DNA from: JBBRSL01 sp038245435 | GTDB lineage: Bacteria; Patescibacteriota; Saccharimonadia; Saccharimonadales; CAIOMD01 | Direction: 5' to 3' | Length of the DNA stretch: 38,557 bases | Assembly: GCA_038245435.1 (NCBI GenBank) | Contig: JBBRSL010000006.1 | Location: forward strand, 1-38,557 | Shown here: positions 23,663-31,433 of the stretch, one piece after another | Position numbering within the stretch: the stretch's first letter is position 1 | How the letters are laid out: every line of letters starts with the position of its first letter | Made by a program: the position numbers and the translations under genes | Notes under the pieces: generated by a model | Told to the model about the DNA's origin: nothing | Database searches by the model: none | What the model saw: only the letters and a program-made list of their open reading frames with translations

Positions 23663-23680
23663 AACTACTACATCAGTAAA

Positions 23681-23703
23681 GCACCCAAAAAGGGTGTTTT
23701 TTG
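23681..23703 (+). terminator. Terminator after tRNA-Ser(TGA)
   Basis: GCACCC, A-rich loop, GGGTG followed by TTTTTTG. Short stem but a clean T-run. Confidence 0.7.
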
Positions 23704-23746
23704 TTTGATGACATAACAAACCATAAGAGTGATACAATATTGGCAA

Positions 23747-24427
23747 ATGGATCCGCAAAATCAACAGCAACCACCACAAGTTTTTACGCCTGGCCAACAA
23801 CCTGCCTCTCCAGAACCACCTCAGCAGCCGATTGAACTACAGCCACCCGTTGCGCAACCTGTCGAACCACCCCAGCCTGCGGCTTCTGTCCCGCTTTCGT
23901 ATAATTCAGGCCAGCTCGAGCAACAACAAGCACCAGATTTTTCACAAGGAGTTGCAGAACCTTCGCATGGCGATGCTGTTAGTTGGACGGCATCTGAGTT
24001 TATTGCGCACGAAAAAAACGGTAGTTGGTACGCAATGCTCGGCGCTAGTACAATCATCCTCGCAATAATTGTGTTTGTTGTGACGCGTGAATGGTTTTCG
24101 ATTATCGGTATCGCAGTTTTAGCTGTAGCAGTAGGCGTTTTCGGAAATCTTAAGCCTCGTGAACTAAACTATGCAGTCGCGCCAGATGGTATAACCATTG
24201 GAGATAAACACTTTGGTTTTGAAACTTTTACGAGCTTTGCAGTGATTGAGGACGGCCCTATGCCAAGTCTTCAGTTGTTGCCTCAAAAACGATTTATGGT
24301 GCCCATAACAATGTATTTAGACCCTGCACAAGCAGACGAAATCATTGATGCACTCGGTGATTACCTACCTTTTGAGCAAAAGAAGCGTGATATGACAGAC
24401 AGAATAAGCACACGCTTCCGTTTTTAA
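23747..24427 (+). CDS. Membrane protein with Pro/Gln-rich N-terminus, unknown family
   Basis: 226 residues from the ATG at 23747; the longer frame from 23729 starts upstream of the promoter's -10. TGATACAAT (-10 hexamer at 23733-23738) lies 8 nt before this ATG and no Shine-Dalgarno sequence is seen, suggesting a leaderless mRNA. Residues 1-70 are Pro/Gln-rich and disordered; two membrane helices lie near 92-110 and 116-134 (MLGASTIILAIIVFVV, then IIGIAVLAVAVGVFG); the rest is a compact cytoplasmic domain (LNYAVAPDGITIGDKHFGFE) resembling PH-like beta folds. Function unknown. The next gene shares the Pro/Gln-rich head plus membrane layout. Confidence 0.8.
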   Translation: MDPQNQQQPPQVFTPGQQPASPEPPQQPIELQPPVAQPVEPPQPAASVPLSYNSGQLEQQQAPDFSQGVAEPSHGDAVSWTASEFIAHEKNGSWYAMLGASTIILAIIVFVVTREWFSIIGIAVLAVAVGVFGNLKPRELNYAVAPDGITIGDKHFGFETFTSFAVIEDGPMPSLQLLPQKRFMVPITMYLDPAQADEIIDALGDYLPFEQKKRDMTDRISTRFRF

Positions 24428-24438
24428 GAGGAACTCAA

Positions 24439-24759
24439 ATGCCACCAGAAGACATTCGGCAACCTCAGCCAGTTGCCCCACCGCAATATAGCGCAGAGCA
24501 ACACTATGCTCAGCCGCCAGTAGGCTCACCAGTTGTAGTGGCTCCATAAAAAACCAATAAAACTCTCAAGGGCATTTTGTGGATAGTATCAGGATTTATC
24601 CTTTTGATCTCAACGATAGTACTAAGCATTATTTTGCGAGTAGTGTTAGGCTCAAACTCGATTAGTAATATTATTACGATATTGATGGGTATAGCGGGAG
24701 TAATTTTATTTTTTGTTGGCCCAGTAGTCGGTATTGTGATCCTTTCAAAAAAAGATTAA
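24439..24759 (+). pseudogene. Pro/Gln-rich small membrane protein interrupted by an in-frame TAA
   Basis: An ATG at 24439 with a good Shine-Dalgarno sequence (GAGGAA) opens a 36-codon Pro/Gln-rich segment (MPPEDIRQPQPVAPPQYSAE) that ends at TAA 24547-24549. The same frame continues without a break through KTNKTLKGILWIVSGFILLI and a second hydrophobic stretch to 24759, giving two membrane helices. Removing the one stop gives a 106-residue protein with the same layout as the gene before it. It could be a recent nonsense mutation, an assembly error, or two separate products (a TTG at 24577 could start the second). Confidence 0.6.
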
Positions 24760-24774
24760 TCCCTCTGGAATAGA

Positions 24775-24803
24775 AAAATACCTCACAAACGTGAGGTATT
24801 TTA
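24775..24803. terminator. Bidirectional terminator
   Basis: AAATACCTCAC, loop AAAC, GTGAGGTATTT with A-run before and T-run after. It separates the plus-strand membrane protein region from the minus-strand tRNA-Arg. Confidence 0.85.
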
Positions 24804-24805
24804 TT

Positions 24806-24882
24806 TGGTGTACCCGACAGGATTCGAACCTACGACCTTTGGCTCCGCAAGCCAACGCTCTATCCAGCTGAGCTACGGGTAC
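24806..24882 (-). tRNA. tRNA-Arg (GCG)
   Basis: A 77-nt tRNA with encoded CCA on the minus strand. Acceptor GTACCCG pairs with CGGGTAC, the D-arm is GCTC...GAGC, the anticodon arm is TTGGC-TTGCGGA-GCCAA (anticodon GCG), and the T-arm is GTAGG-TTCGAAT-CCTGT. The GCG anticodon is unusual; most bacteria use ACG (edited to ICG) for CGU/CGC/CGA. Confidence 0.94.
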
Positions 24883-25023
24883 TCGAAAGCTACATAACTA
24901 TACCAGATAAAGTTATTAATTTCCAGGGGTAAAACGGTCATTCATTTTAAGGATTTTGTCATAGAAATAATTAAATTGCTCATGCTTGTGTCTAGGTGCT
25001 GTGCACATATACTATTATTGATA

Positions 25024-25662
25024 ATGGCAAGTCCAAACTTTAACCTGTATCTTATTCGTCACGCTGAATCGGTCATGAACACCAATAATCACCTCGTGGG
25101 CGGCCGTAGTAATGAAACACCGTTAACGGAACGAGGTATGGGCCAGGCAAGGCAGCTTGGCGCATACCTACTTGAGCACGAAATAGCCCCCACAGGCGTG
25201 TTCACATCCCCTGCGGTGCGCACTAAGTCGACGGCTGCTACCGCGCTTGAAGTAATGGGATTAGATGTACGGCAGATTGTGGCAGATGAAATTCAAGAAC
25301 TCGAACAGGGTGAATGGGTTGGGCGTGAACGAAGTGAAGTGTACACCGATGAAGTAATGCAGCAAATTGCCCTACTCGGTAAAGATTTTAAAGCACCTGG
25401 TGGCGAGTCAATGAATGACGTGGGTCAACGAATGCACAACTGGGTCAGTACAACTTTTGTCGAGCCTTCAAACAAAGATAGGTCAGAAGACTTTCTCGTT
25501 TTTTCGCACGGTTTAGCAATACGCTGTTTGGCTTCATATCTGCATAATTGGTGCCATCGAATGACGTATGTAAGCGTCACCGAAAACGCTTCGGCCACAT
25601 TATTTACGGGTGCTGCTGAAAGCTGGCAGCTCGAGTATCTTGGCCGAGATACGCAAGAGTAA
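25024..25662 (+). CDS. Histidine phosphatase family protein (phosphoglycerate mutase-like)
   Basis: 212 residues from the ATG at 25024, where the family fold begins (NFNLYLIRHAES); the longer frame adds 16 implausible residues. The catalytic RHG-type motif is LIRHAE at residues 10-15 (H13 phosphorylated in the family), with the second His in FSHGLAIR, plus GEWVGRE and the PGGESMNDVGQRMHNW segment typical of the branch. The substrate cannot be told from sequence. A -10-like TATACT at 25008-25013 and TTGTGT at 24986-24991 (16-bp spacing) give a very short leader. Confidence 0.88.
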   Translation: MASPNFNLYLIRHAESVMNTNNHLVGGRSNETPLTERGMGQARQLGAYLLEHEIAPTGVFTSPAVRTKSTAATALEVMGLDVRQIVADEIQELEQGEWVGRERSEVYTDEVMQQIALLGKDFKAPGGESMNDVGQRMHNWVSTTFVEPSNKDRSEDFLVFSHGLAIRCLASYLHNWCHRMTYVSVTENASATLFTGAAESWQLEYLGRDTQE

Positions 25663-25697
25663 AACCTCATAATCTGATAGAATACATCTGGCCAACT

Positions 25698-25787
25698 GGA
25701 GAGATGCAGGAGTGGTTGAACTGGCTTGTCTCGAAAACAAGTGAGCCAGCAATGGTTCCCAGGGTTCGAATCCCTGTCTCTCCGCCA
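25698..25787 (+). tRNA. tRNA-Ser (CGA)
   Basis: A 90-nt class II tRNA with encoded CCA. Acceptor GGAGAGA pairs with TCTCTCC (allowing G-T), anticodon loop CTCGAAA (anticodon CGA, reading UCG), long variable arm, T-arm CAGGG-TTCGAAT-CCCTG. An extended -10 (TGATAGAAT) lies just upstream at 25674-25682. Confidence 0.95.
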
Positions 25788-25851
25788 ATAATAACGCCCG
25801 CCTTTATGACGGGTTTTGTTATAGTTGCCTCTGTTCTGCTAAAGTTACAGC

Positions 25852-26244
25852 ATGGAACCAAGTATATTCACCCGCATTATTAATGGCAAAATCCCTTGTC
25901 ACAAAATTTACGAAGATGACCAAACAATCGCTTTTTTAGATATTCATCCAACTCAGCCCGGTCACATACTTGTAGTAACTAAGCACCAAGTAGCACAATT
26001 TAGCGAGCTAACGGGTAGTGAGTTCGCTAATCTTATGGATGTTACCCAAAAAATAGCCCAACATATGCAATGTGTACTCAAAAGCCCCAGAATAGTGTTA
26101 AAGATTGAAGGCTTTGATGTACCGCATGTACACGTTCACCTTATTCCGTGCACATCAGAAGGTGATTCGTTCCGTGAGGGTCGTGAGCTAGAAGGGCCAG
26201 ACCATACAGCACTCGCTTTGATGGCGCAGAAACTAGCCCTATAA
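25852..26244 (+). CDS. HIT-family hydrolase
   Basis: 130 residues, usual HIT length. It starts SIFTRIINGKIPCHKIYEDD and carries the catalytic histidine triad H92-V-H94-V-H96 in PHVHVHLIP. HIT proteins hydrolyse or transfer nucleoside monophosphates; the exact substrate is unknown. An extended -10 (TGCTAAAGT) ends 6 nt before the ATG, so the mRNA is probably leaderless. The stop is immediately followed by the rlmH start. Confidence 0.93.
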   Translation: MEPSIFTRIINGKIPCHKIYEDDQTIAFLDIHPTQPGHILVVTKHQVAQFSELTGSEFANLMDVTQKIAQHMQCVLKSPRIVLKIEGFDVPHVHVHLIPCTSEGDSFREGRELEGPDHTALALMAQKLAL

Positions 26245-26706
26245 ATGAAGATAGTGATTATTAGCGTTGGTAAAAAGCATGAAGCAGTCTACGAGACTGC
26301 AATAGCTGAGTACAATGAACGATTAAATAGAGCTATTTCGACTACCTGGGAACTTATACCACCTAGTGGCTTTGATGAGCAAAAAGCCCGTCAGCAAGAA
26401 TCGGCTGCACTTAACGACAAACTTAAACCAAGTGATGTTGTGTGGTTGCTAGACGAGCGGGGCAAACAACTCACCTCCCCTGCCTTTGCGGCCCAAATCA
26501 ACGTTTTACAGTACCAGGGCGTACAAAGACTCGTTTTTGTAATTGGCGGCGCTTATGGCGTCGATGAGGCACTCCGTAAGCGCGCGAATGTTCTATGGAG
26601 TTTGTCTGAACTTATATTTCCGCATCAACTGGTACGCCTTATGTTGGTAGAGCAGTTATATCGCGCTACCGAAATAAACCGTGGCAGTGGCTATCATCAC
26701 GCCTGA
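26245..26706 (+). CDS. rlmH: 23S rRNA (pseudouridine-1915-N3) methyltransferase RlmH
   Basis: SPOUT methyltransferase that modifies pseudouridine 1915 in helix 69 of 23S rRNA. 153 residues, normal. Motifs: WLLDERGKQLTSPAFA, the SAM-site FVIGGAYGVD and the C-terminal HQLVRLMLVEQLYRATEINR with the final GSGYHHA (canonical YH). It starts directly after the HIT stop (TAAATG), so the two genes form an operon. Confidence 0.96.
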   Translation: MKIVIISVGKKHEAVYETAIAEYNERLNRAISTTWELIPPSGFDEQKARQQESAALNDKLKPSDVVWLLDERGKQLTSPAFAAQINVLQYQGVQRLVFVIGGAYGVDEALRKRANVLWSLSELIFPHQLVRLMLVEQLYRATEINRGSGYHHA

Positions 26707-26759
26707 TTCGTAAACCGATTGCGTATATCGAATTTTTGGGTAGCGAGCGTATACTATAA

Positions 26760-26788
26760 TTGACAGTAAGCAAAAATTATGCTAATGT
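26760..26788 (+). promoter_or_regulatory. Sigma70-type promoter before the small exported protein
   Basis: TTGACA at 26760-26765 and TAATGT at 26783-26788 with a 17-bp spacer, about 28 nt before the ATG at 26816. Confidence 0.5.
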
Positions 26789-26815
26789 TTATATAGTTAT
26801 TACTAAAACAAAACC

Positions 26816-27109
26816 ATGCAGCTTACACAATCTAAAACACTCGAACTTTTATGCACGCTCCTCGTCTTTATGGCGCTCTTTAGTGCTGCATTCCATGCAA
26901 AAGACGTTGTTACGGCTCGTTACGAAAAACCGAACCGCGATGATAACAATAGCGTGGCCCGTAAAATATCTGGTGATTGGCATAACCACATCGATAAGTT
27001 TAGTGTTAAGTCAATGAACCTAACAAAGAGTAACGTCTTTGGTGCCGATAATAGATCGCTCAAAAAACAGACTGTTGGCAACAAAAGGCTACAAAAACTC
27101 CTCGATTAA
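26816..27109 (+). CDS. Small anchored or exported protein, unknown
   Basis: 97 residues. A hydrophobic segment at about 9-27 (LELLCTLLVFMALFSAAFHA) acts as signal or anchor, followed by a polar, basic tail (YEKPNRDDNNSVARKISGDW) with no recognised domain. A plausible promoter precedes it. The coding call rests on length, the membrane segment and the promoter; the tail has no motif I know. Confidence 0.6.
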   Translation: MQLTQSKTLELLCTLLVFMALFSAAFHAKDVVTARYEKPNRDDNNSVARKISGDWHNHIDKFSVKSMNLTKSNVFGADNRSLKKQTVGNKRLQKLLD

Positions 27110-27146
27110 CTGGTATAGCTAGCCGTATAGTGCTAGAATACCAGTA

Positions 27147-28025
27147 ATGACAGAGGTGGGTGCAATCAGCCAAGAGCTGGTTTTAGGGAAAACAATTGCT
27201 GCTGCGCGCAAAGCAGCTGGTTTTACGCAGCAAGATTTATGCGCCAAGGCGGACTTGTCGTATAGCACGCTTGCCAAAATTGAACGTGGCGCCATAAAGA
27301 GCCCAAGCGTTTTTACGGTAGCTGCGATAGCGGCTGCCACAGGTACGAGTGTTGAACAACTTACGGGCGTCGCGAGTGGCCTTGTTGTCTCCCCTGCCCT
27401 GCCCCAGATTGATTACAAGACTGCCAAGAATGGTGTCCAGTTCGTATATTTTGATATTAATGGCGTAATGGTCAGGTTCTTCCAGCGTGCTTTTACGGCT
27501 ATTTCGGCCGATACGGGTGTTTCGCCTGATAGCGTTGAAGCCATTTTTTGGCATTATAACGATGCCGTTTGTCGGGGAGACATGAGCCTCGATGAATTCA
27601 ATATCGCACTGGCACAACGACTTGGTGTGCCAAATATTAGTTGGGCGCAGTACTATCTTGCTAATCTTGACCCGATCAGCGAAATGCATGAATGCGCAGC
27701 TTGGGCGAGTGAGCATTTTAAAATTGGTTTACTGAGCAATATTATGCCAGGCCTTATCAGCGAGATGATAAAAATGGGCCTCTTACCAAACCTGCCGTAT
27801 ACCGCAATTGTTGATTCATCGCAGGTAGGCGCCATAAAGCCAGAACCAGCCGTATACCAAAAAGCGACTGAGATGGCTGGTGTGCCAGCAGAGTCGATAC
27901 TTCTTATTGATGATGGTCGTACCAATCTTATGGCAGCCGAACGCATGGGTTGGCACGTTATTTGGTTTGACTCATATCGCTCTGATGAGAGCGAACTACG
28001 CGTTAAAAGCGCTCTCGAATTCTAG
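27147..28025 (+). CDS. HTH (XRE) - HAD-like hydrolase fusion
   Basis: 292 residues. Residues 12-75 are a Cro/CI-type HTH (GKTIAAARKAAGFTQQDLCA, then LSYSTLAKIERGAIKSPS). Residues 97-280 are a HAD-IA-type domain: motif I FDINGVMV with D103 but Asn at 105 where phosphatases have the second Asp, motif II GLLSN, motif III IKPEP, motif IV LLIDDGRTN. The same branch includes enzymes with Gly at this place (FDLGNV), so activity is not excluded. It could be a regulator that senses a phosphorylated ligand, which is inference. An extended -10 (TGCTAGAAT) ends 7 nt before the ATG and no Shine-Dalgarno sequence is visible. Confidence 0.85.
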   Translation: MTEVGAISQELVLGKTIAAARKAAGFTQQDLCAKADLSYSTLAKIERGAIKSPSVFTVAAIAAATGTSVEQLTGVASGLVVSPALPQIDYKTAKNGVQFVYFDINGVMVRFFQRAFTAISADTGVSPDSVEAIFWHYNDAVCRGDMSLDEFNIALAQRLGVPNISWAQYYLANLDPISEMHECAAWASEHFKIGLLSNIMPGLISEMIKMGLLPNLPYTAIVDSSQVGAIKPEPAVYQKATEMAGVPAESILLIDDGRTNLMAAERMGWHVIWFDSYRSDESELRVKSALEF

Positions 28026-28038
28026 TATTATTTGTTGA

Positions 28039-28054
28039 GTTTTCACGTGAAAAC
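28039..28054. promoter_or_regulatory. parS-like site 2 (GTTTTCACGTGAAAAC)
   Basis: Perfect 16-bp palindrome between the convergent HTH-HAD and valS genes, matching TGTTTCACGTGAAACA in the central 12 bp. Confidence 0.7.
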
Positions 28055-28061
28055 TACTTTT

Positions 28062-30632
28062 TTAATCTGTTAATTCAGTAAACGTTTTTAGTTCTAAATT
28101 AACTTTAGCAAGCAACGCCTGCTCGGTTTTGAGTTGCTCTTTGGTTTGATGAACGACTGTTTTAGGGGCGTTCTGGGTGTAGCTTTTATTAGCCAAGCGG
28201 CCTTCGAGCCGTTGAATACTAGTTATGTAGCTTGCCTGCTGCTCGCGAAGCTTGGCCATGTATGACTTGGCTGATTCTGTATCAATATCAAGCCAACAAT
28301 CGAGCGTGGTACCTGTAAGATGCATACCGCGGCCATCATCGACCTCGGCTACCCTGCCGAGGTTTGCGAGTTTAATCAGCAGGTCGGCATTATCGCTAAG
28401 GAATGGTGCGTTCTTAAAGTATAGGCCAGGCTTACGGACGCCAAGTGCGTTAATGATAGTACGAATTTCGCTGACAATAGCTATGACTTGGTCAAACTCT
28501 TCGACTGAGCTTTTGTTAAACTTATCAGCTTTTGGCCAGCTCTGTGAAATAAGGAGACTCTCACTATTGGGAGTTAATGTTTGCCAAATAGTTTCGGTCA
28601 CAAATGGTGCAAATGGATGTGCGAGTTTAAGGACATCGCGCAAAACGCGAGCGAGCAGTGGATAGTTCGGTGCAATTTTACTGGCTTCTATATACCAGTC
28701 TGCGAGATCATCCCAGACGAAGTGATAAAGCGTATTGTAGGCTTCACTAAAGCGAAATTCATCGAGCTGCTCACTCATGGAATTGGTAGCTTTGCTGAGC
28801 CGTGCCAGTATCCAATTATCTGCATTCGACACAGGAGTTGCATGCTGGTTTTCACGTGAAAACTCATCACCCATAACTGCTTCGGCGTAGCGTGCAATGT
28901 TCCATAATTTATTACAAAAATTACGACCGGCAACTATTTTTGCAGGCGCGTAGGCAGCGCTATAACCGGCGCTACGACCGGCAATAATACCCATACGGAG
29001 CGCATCGGAACCGTATTCATCGAGTACCGATTGGGGGTCGATAACGTTACCCAGGCTTTTGCTCATTTTTCGGCCATCCTCTGAACGAACCATGCCATGC
29101 AGATAAACAGTCTTAAACGGTATATCACCCGTAACGTAAATGCCCAGGCAAATCATACGCGCCACCCACTGAAACAAAATATCCTGCCCTGTCTCCATGA
29201 CGCTATTCGGATAGAATTTTTTAAACTTATCACCTTCGGGATAGTCGAGTGTGGCGAATGGCCACTGCCCGCTACTAAACCAGGTATCAAAGACATCTGA
29301 ATCACGGCGGTAGGTTTTGTTATCTCGTGTAATAATCTCACTTTTTACATCGGTATCAAATATCCAATCATCGGCGTTATCAACGTTTTGAAAGGCTGGT
29401 ATCGGGATGCCCCAAGCTATCTGACGACTAATGTTCCAGTCTTTAACATTTTGCAAATATATGATGACCTGTTCGCGCTTATTAGCAGGATGAAACGTTA
29501 TCTTCTTATCTTGTAAAGCCTTAATCGCTGGCTCCGCTACTTTTTGCATATCGATAAACCATTGATCCATGAGCATCGGTTGGATTATGGTGTCGCATTT
29601 GTAGCAATGCCCTACGCTGTGTGTATACGGCTTTTCGCTTTCAAGTAGTCCTAGTGACTTTAAGTCATCTAAAACGCGTTTACGGGCCTCTAAATAGCTC
29701 AGAGCGCGGTATTCTGCTGGCATGTCGTGCGTAATGTTGCCCATATTATCAATGACAATAATTTTTGGCAGATCGTGCCGTTCTGCAACTTCAAAATCGT
29801 TTGGATCGTGAGCAGGGGTAATTTTAACGGCTCCAGTACCAAAGTCTGGGTCGACCATGGTGTCGGCAATAACGGGTATTTCACGATTGGTCAGGGGTAA
29901 CTGTACAGTTTTACCAATGAAGGCTTTATAGCGCTCGTCATCAGGGTGAACGGCAACAGCGGTATCGCCCAGCATTGTTTCGGGCCGTGTGGTTGCAACA
30001 ACAATCTCCCCTGCTCCGTTGGTAAGCGGGTACTTAATGCTCCAAATATGGCTATCGACATCCTTAAAAGCAACTTCGATATCAGCAAATGAGGTGCCGT
30101 GGAATGTGCAGTAGTTTACGAGCCGTTCACCCCTATAAATAAGTTCGTCATCCCACATTTTTTTAAAGGTTGCGTATGCCGTTTCGACAACCTTATCGTC
30201 AAGTGTAAATGTAAAACTGTCCCAATCTACGCTAGCCCCCATTGCCTTAAACTGACCCCTGAAGTTTTCTTTTTTTTGAGCAACAAATGCAAAAATCTGC
30301 TCATATAAATTTTCACGTGAAAAGTCGAATCGACTCTTCCCCTCTTTAGCTAAATGTTTTTCGAATACTACTTGTGTTTCAAAACCAGCATGGTCGGCGC
30401 CCGGTACCCATAGGGCAGATTTACCTAACATACGGTTATAGCGGATTAGAATATCCTGTATAGCAAAGCCAAGTGCATGACCAGTATGCAAATTTGCGTT
30501 TGCGTTTGGAGGTGGTAGCACGGTGCTAAAAGACTCTTTTGAATCACTGGGCTTAAATGCCCCGCTCTGCTCCCATAAATCGTAAATATCTTTCTCGTAC
30601 TCTTTTGGTTCGTATGCTTTCGCTAAATTCAT
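28062..30632 (-). CDS. valS: Valyl-tRNA synthetase
   Basis: Charges tRNA-Val and edits mischarged Thr. 856 residues from the ATG at 30632, chosen over an in-frame GTG 21 nt upstream because AGAGG lies just before it. Class I signatures: HIGH variant HTGH at residues 49-52 and KMSKS (DGRKMSKSLGN). A CP1 editing region (TTRPETMLGDTAVAVHPDDE) and the C-terminal coiled coil that binds tRNA (REQQASYITSIQRLEGRLAN) are present. Two parS-like palindromes lie inside the coding sequence. Confidence 0.97.
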   Translation of the reverse strand: MNLAKAYEPKEYEKDIYDLWEQSGAFKPSDSKESFSTVLPPPNANANLHTGHALGFAIQDILIRYNRMLGKSALWVPGADHAGFETQVVFEKHLAKEGKSRFDFSRENLYEQIFAFVAQKKENFRGQFKAMGASVDWDSFTFTLDDKVVETAYATFKKMWDDELIYRGERLVNYCTFHGTSFADIEVAFKDVDSHIWSIKYPLTNGAGEIVVATTRPETMLGDTAVAVHPDDERYKAFIGKTVQLPLTNREIPVIADTMVDPDFGTGAVKITPAHDPNDFEVAERHDLPKIIVIDNMGNITHDMPAEYRALSYLEARKRVLDDLKSLGLLESEKPYTHSVGHCYKCDTIIQPMLMDQWFIDMQKVAEPAIKALQDKKITFHPANKREQVIIYLQNVKDWNISRQIAWGIPIPAFQNVDNADDWIFDTDVKSEIITRDNKTYRRDSDVFDTWFSSGQWPFATLDYPEGDKFKKFYPNSVMETGQDILFQWVARMICLGIYVTGDIPFKTVYLHGMVRSEDGRKMSKSLGNVIDPQSVLDEYGSDALRMGIIAGRSAGYSAAYAPAKIVAGRNFCNKLWNIARYAEAVMGDEFSRENQHATPVSNADNWILARLSKATNSMSEQLDEFRFSEAYNTLYHFVWDDLADWYIEASKIAPNYPLLARVLRDVLKLAHPFAPFVTETIWQTLTPNSESLLISQSWPKADKFNKSSVEEFDQVIAIVSEIRTIINALGVRKPGLYFKNAPFLSDNADLLIKLANLGRVAEVDDGRGMHLTGTTLDCWLDIDTESAKSYMAKLREQQASYITSIQRLEGRLANKSYTQNAPKTVVHQTKEQLKTEQALLAKVNLELKTFTELTD
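28848..28863. promoter_or_regulatory. parS-like site 3 (GTTTTCACGTGAAAAC), inside valS
   Basis: Identical to site 2 over all 16 bp although it lies in coding sequence, where it must also encode amino acids. That is typical of parS and not of transcription terminators. Confidence 0.7.
30309..30324. promoter_or_regulatory. parS-like site 4 (ATTTTCACGTGAAAAG), inside valS
   Basis: Keeps the 14-bp core TTTTCACGTGAAAA inside the valS reading frame. Confidence 0.68.
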
Positions 30633-30652
30633 TTCACCTCTGTTATTTGACA

Positions 30653-30668
30653 CTTTTCACGTGAAAAG
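30653..30668. promoter_or_regulatory. parS-like site 5 (CTTTTCACGTGAAAAG)
   Basis: Perfect 16-bp palindrome in the divergent gap between valS and the next plus-strand gene. Confidence 0.7.
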
Positions 30669-30677
30669 TTGCCACAC

Positions 30678-30706
30678 TTGCACTATGTAATTTCAAGGTG
30701 TATTGT
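30678..30706 (+). promoter_or_regulatory. Sigma70-type promoter before the gene at 30746
   Basis: TTGCAC at 30678-30683 and TATTGT at 30701-30706 with a 17-bp spacer. The leader is about 33 nt and includes an AAAGAGG Shine-Dalgarno sequence. Confidence 0.5.
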
Positions 30707-30745
30707 AGCTTAATATCAGAGGTAAATCAAAAAAGAGGTCATATT

Positions 30746-31429
30746 ATGGGTTTCGAATTTAGCGAAGGAAAACTCAGTAAAGATGATAAAAAATGGTTCA
30801 AAAAGCAACTTAGATCAATTGAACGTGACATTGAGCTCGAGCCAGACTGTGCTGATGTAGGGCAGCAATTAACTAGAGATTTATACTATGGCTCACAAGG
30901 ATTGGACATCGATTTATCGGATGTAACGCAAGTACGGCTCGATACGCTTGACGGGCGGCAAATTCTAACTCCAATCGAAAATACTCCTCTAGGTTACCTT
31001 TGCGAAGAGGTGCTTGAAGAGCCTACCGATGAACCAGAGTTTGTGCTTGTCTGTGGCGCAATATTTGGAGCAAATAATATGCACAAGGTTAAAAAAGTCA
31101 CTAGCCAAACAGGTGAGTTTTGGCCCTTAGACGGGCAGCCTACAACTCACGAGATGTTTTTTGAGATTGATGACCCACATATTATTGTTAATAGACGGCT
31201 AGCTACTGCGGCAAGGGTAGCGATAAGAAGCACATTCACAAAAGCAGAATACAAAGAATTTGCAAAGTATAAACCCAAGTTTTTTACACCCGAAAACTTT
31301 ATGCCAGCCACAATTGAAATTGCTGAAATGAAATACGACAGGCTCATTCCTCGTATGCTCTCGTTGAGTAATCCAGTGATTGGCATGACGGCAGCGCTTA
31401 AGAATGGAAGCGCAAGGTTTTTCACGTGA
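30746..31429 (+). CDS. Uncharacterised cytoplasmic protein
   Basis: 227 residues from the ATG at 30746, supported by AAAGAGG 8-9 nt upstream; the longer frame from 30698 starts inside the promoter. No domain recognised. The N-terminus is charged (FEFSEGKLSKDDKKWFKKQL), the middle acidic, the C-terminus mixed with a weakly hydrophobic end (SLSNPVIGMTAALKN). No signal peptide. The stop codon TGA lies within parS-like site 6. Neighbours (valS, tsaD) are housekeeping translation genes and give no clue. Confidence 0.7.
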   Translation: MGFEFSEGKLSKDDKKWFKKQLRSIERDIELEPDCADVGQQLTRDLYYGSQGLDIDLSDVTQVRLDTLDGRQILTPIENTPLGYLCEEVLEEPTDEPEFVLVCGAIFGANNMHKVKKVTSQTGEFWPLDGQPTTHEMFFEIDDPHIIVNRRLATAARVAIRSTFTKAEYKEFAKYKPKFFTPENFMPATIEIAEMKYDRLIPRMLSLSNPVIGMTAALKNGSARFFT

Positions 31430-31433
31430 AAGC
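31418..31433. promoter_or_regulatory. parS-like site 6 (TTTTTCACGTGAAAGC)
   Basis: Core TTTTCACGTGAAA; it overlaps the stop codon of the upstream ORF and sits between two convergent genes. Confidence 0.62.

Noticed and set aside
28039..28054. Palindrome GTTTTCACGTGAAAAC as an intrinsic terminator
   Set aside because: Identical copies lie inside valS coding sequence and in divergent gaps, and the stem has only a 4-nt loop with no consistent T-run.
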